Program-made: the position numbers and the translations under genes
Assembly (NCBI GenBank): GCA_025464025.1
Contig: JAODBP010000109.1
Coordinates: 1-36,740 of the forward strand
Length of the DNA stretch: 36,740 bases
Source of the DNA: Actinomycetes bacterium
Lineage (GTDB): Bacteria; Actinomycetota; Acidimicrobiia; Acidimicrobiales; CADCSY01
Direction of reading: 5' to 3'
The notes under the pieces: generated by a model
Databases searched by the model: none
What the model saw: the letters and a program-made list of their open reading frames with translations, nothing else
Told to the model about the DNA's origin: nothing
In this document: positions 34,957 to 36,740 of the stretch, piece after piece
Position numbering within the stretch: position 1 is the first letter of the stretch
How the letters are laid out: every line of letters starts with the position of its first letter

Positions 34957-36510
34957 ATGAGCCGCTGGCGCCGCCGGCTGGACCAGGAGCCCGACCGCGA
35001 GCCCCTGCTCCCCCTCGTCCCCGGACCGCTGTCGAACGGCGAGTTCGTGCCCGCCCCGCCCTCGGCGCGCGACGAGCAGGTCCGGCGGGCCGCCCTCCGC
35101 CGGGCCGGCGAGGCGGCCGACCGGCTGGGCATGGACCGGCGGCGCTTCCTCCAGACCAGCGGGGGCGTGGCGGCCGTGCTGGCCACCTACAACCTCGCCG
35201 CATGCTCGGGCGGGAGCGACGGCGCGGCGCCGACCACCACGTCGTCGACCTCGACGACCGCCGGGGGCACGTTCGTCGTGCCCGAGCCGGAGGAGACAGC
35301 GGCGTGCGAGTCGGTGCTCGGGAGCCAGGGCGAGCTGATCGTCGACGTGCACACCCACCACGTCGTGCCCGACGGCCCGTGGCGCCACGACGCGGCGCGC
35401 ATCGTGTCGATGATCCGGGGCCTGGTGCCGGCCGGCTGCACCGAGGACGACCCGTTCCGCTGCCTCGACCGCACGGCCTACCTGCACGACATGTTCCTGG
35501 CCAGCGACACCACGGTGACGCTGCTCTCCGACGTGCCGGGCTCGGGCCCCGACGACTACCCCCTGCCGTGGGCGGCCAAGCAGGACACCCGGACCCTCGC
35601 CGGCGAGCTGTCGCTCGGCGGCGCGCCGCGCGTGTACCTGCACGACGTGATCGCCCCGAACTTCGGCGACCTCGCCGCCCGGCTCGCCGACATGGAGGCG
35701 ACGGTCGCCACCGGACAGGTGTCGGCGTTCAAGGTGTACACGGCGTGGGGGCCGGGCCGGCGGGGCTTCTCGCTCGACGACCCGGCCATCGGCCTGCCGG
35801 TGATCGACAAGGCCCGGTCGCTCGGCGTGAAGGTCATCTGCGCCCACAAGGGCCTGCCGCTCATGGAGTTCGACCGGACCCACAACGGGCCGGCCGACCT
35901 CGTTGCCGCCGCCGCGCAGTACCCCGACGTGCAGTTCGTCGTCTACCACGGGGCCTACGAGCGGGAGACCACCGAGCAGGCCTACGACCCGGGCCGGGCC
36001 CAGGTCGGGATCAACTCGCTGGTGAAGGCGCTCGACGACCACGGCCTCCCGCCCAACGGCAACGTCTGGGCCGAGCTCGGGACCACGTGGCGGGAGACGC
36101 TCGGCTCGCCGACCGAGGCGGCCCACGTGCTGGGCAAGCTGCTCTCGCGGGTGGGCGAGGACCGCGTCCTCTGGGGCACCGATGCCATCTGGTACGGCTC
36201 GCCCCAGCCCCAGATCATGGCGTTCCGCGCCTTCCAGATCAGCGCCGAGCTCCAGGAGCGCCACGGCTACCCGGCCCTGACCGACGAGCTGAAGCGCAAG
36301 GTCCTCGGCGGCAACGCGGTCCGCCTGCTCGGCATCGACGCCGAGGCGGTGCGCTGCGGGCTCGACACCGACCGGCTCACCGCCGCCCGGGCCGAGCACG
36401 CGTCGCTGGTCACCGAGGGCGCCATCACCCCGTGGCAGCCCCGCGGCCCGATCACCCGCCGCGAGGTCATGGGCTGGCTCGCCTCGGCCCGCACCCCCTG
36501 GGTGCCCTGA
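34957..36510 (+). CDS. Tat-exported lipoprotein amidohydrolase
   Basis: A 517-residue amidohydrolase. About 57 residues of charged, proline-rich sequence precede the export signal: MDRRRFLQTSGGVAAVLAT has twin arginines near residues 61-63, and LAAC (C83) forms a lipobox, followed by a Ser/Thr-rich linker. The long region before a Tat signal is unusual; M59 would be a conventional start, but ATG 34957 begins a continuous coding pattern. The enzyme domain opens with LIVDVHTHHVVP, so the HxH metal site is intact, unlike in the two amidohydrolases at 1454-3834. It continues with VICAHKGLPL, FVVYHGAYE and VLWGTDAIWYGSP with its aspartate. It is expected to be anchored outside the membrane and hydrolyse or decarboxylate a cyclic substrate. 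The substrate is unknown. Confidence 0.88.
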   Translation: MSRWRRRLDQEPDREPLLPLVPGPLSNGEFVPAPPSARDEQVRRAALRRAGEAADRLGMDRRRFLQTSGGVAAVLATYNLAACSGGSDGAAPTTTSSTSTTAGGTFVVPEPEETAACESVLGSQGELIVDVHTHHVVPDGPWRHDAARIVSMIRGLVPAGCTEDDPFRCLDRTAYLHDMFLASDTTVTLLSDVPGSGPDDYPLPWAAKQDTRTLAGELSLGGAPRVYLHDVIAPNFGDLAARLADMEATVATGQVSAFKVYTAWGPGRRGFSLDDPAIGLPVIDKARSLGVKVICAHKGLPLMEFDRTHNGPADLVAAAAQYPDVQFVVYHGAYERETTEQAYDPGRAQVGINSLVKALDDHGLPPNGNVWAELGTTWRETLGSPTEAAHVLGKLLSRVGEDRVLWGTDAIWYGSPQPQIMAFRAFQISAELQERHGYPALTDELKRKVLGGNAVRLLGIDAEAVRCGLDTDRLTAARAEHASLVTEGAITPWQPRGPITRREVMGWLASARTPWVP

Positions 36511-36609
36511 ATCGCCGGGTCCGTTCGAGGGCCCGCATCAGCGTTCCCGCGGAAGCAGGACCGACGCCGGAGGTGCGACCCGTTCCTTGAACGCGCACAG
36601 ACGCGCGTG

Positions 36610-36740
36610 CGATATCGCCCCTCCTGTTTCCGCGGAAAGACGAAGGACGCTCCGAGGGGACGACCTGGGCGCGCCGGACCTGACGCTCCCCGAACCGGCG
36701 ACGGATTGACATCAAAAATGGTGTCAATCCGTCGCCGGTT
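36610..36740. repeat. Palindromic intergenic element, copy B (cut by window edge)
   Basis: The left half of the same element as copy A, in the same orientation: CGATATCGCCCC (36610-36621), TTTCCGCGGAAA (36627-36638, perfect palindrome), GACGCTCCGAGGGG (36646-36659), GGGCGCGCCGGACCTG (36667-36682) and GGCGACGGATTG (36697-36708). The tip hairpin is perfect over 19 pairs, 36693-36711 with 36722-36740, with a 10-base loop TCAAAAATGG. The right outer arm lies past the window end. The bases 36511-36609 before it hold only a small ACGCGC/GCGCGT repeat (36591-36608) and no gene that I can support. Confidence 0.83.

Noticed and set aside
34897..36399. N-terminal extension of the molybdoenzyme frame
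   Set aside because: It is antisense to the amidohydrolase lipoprotein gene and lacks any domain; the family N-terminus begins at 34896.
36467..36727. A leftward open frame of about 86 codons over the end of the window
   Set aside because: It crosses the stop region of the amidohydrolase gene and the palindromic element, has no recognisable motif, and its composition is arginine/proline noise.

Overview
The window is very GC-rich throughout, with strong G/C bias at third codon positions, frequent GTG/TTG starts and short or overlapping gene junctions. A mycothiol-type formaldehyde/S-nitrosothiol dehydrogenase (MscR) with its metallo-hydrolase partner, a tandem glycine riboswitch on a fused-type gcvP, GAF-ANTAR proteins, HDOD proteins and PAS-GGDEF-EAL proteins together point to a high-GC actinomycete. 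An Acidimicrobiia-like lineage is my guess; nothing here proves the class.

Layout. (1) 1-4625: a leftward catabolic operon (two ACMSD-type amidohydrolases, a class II aldolase-type enzyme, a cupin that runs off the left edge), divergent from a FadR-type regulator, with a 12-bp palindrome between them. (2) 4651-8734: a stand-alone LigD-type primase-polymerase (leftward), then a tandem glycine riboswitch and gcvP (rightward). (3) 8735-8960: a gene-free convergent junction holding a long inverted repeat and GAA-loop hairpins. (4) 8961-12350: a large membrane PAS-PAS-GGDEF-EAL protein. (5) 12629-15324: a tight four-gene operon with a GNAT-like acyltransferase, a pyruvoyl-dependent arginine decarboxylase, a three-histidine-box desaturase and an unknown protein, followed by a TetR regulator. 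(6) 16092-23750: a signalling block with two paralogous HDOD proteins, a STAS protein, two GAF-ANTAR proteins, a frameshifted cNMP-binding/thioredoxin-reductase-like flavoprotein and a second PAS-GGDEF-EAL protein. (7) 23751-24016: a convergent junction filled by a large palindromic element. (8) 24017-27341: a secreted phosphoesterase, a sulfotransferase and an NTF2-like protein. (9) 27342-29178: a strong intrinsic terminator just ahead of mscR and its hydrolase. (10) 29234-36510: a PAS-GAF-SpoIIE phosphatase, a class III cyclase fused to a YHS domain, an fdhF/ydeP-type molybdoenzyme overlapping fdhD, and a Tat-lipoprotein amidohydrolase. (11) 36511-36740: a second copy of the palindromic element, cut by the window edge.

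How the genes work together. MscR and the metallo-hydrolase form a formaldehyde-to-formate route in mycothiol organisms, and the FdhF-type enzyme with its sulfurtransferase FdhD could handle formate a few kilobases away; that link is inference. The signalling block mixes c-di-GMP enzymes, cyclic-nucleotide sensing and synthesis, and partner-switching parts (STAS, SpoIIE), as expected of a stress and lifestyle control region.

The most unusual items are the two dispersed copies of a long palindromic element (23786-23970 and 36610-36740) with a compensatory base-pair change, the arginine decarboxylase-acyltransferase-desaturase operon, the missing zinc-ligand histidine in MscR, the terminator 22 bases ahead of the mscR start, a 12-codon leader ORF ahead of a GAF-ANTAR gene, and the frameshift in the flavoprotein. 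No tRNA, rRNA, CRISPR array, transposase or integrase was seen.
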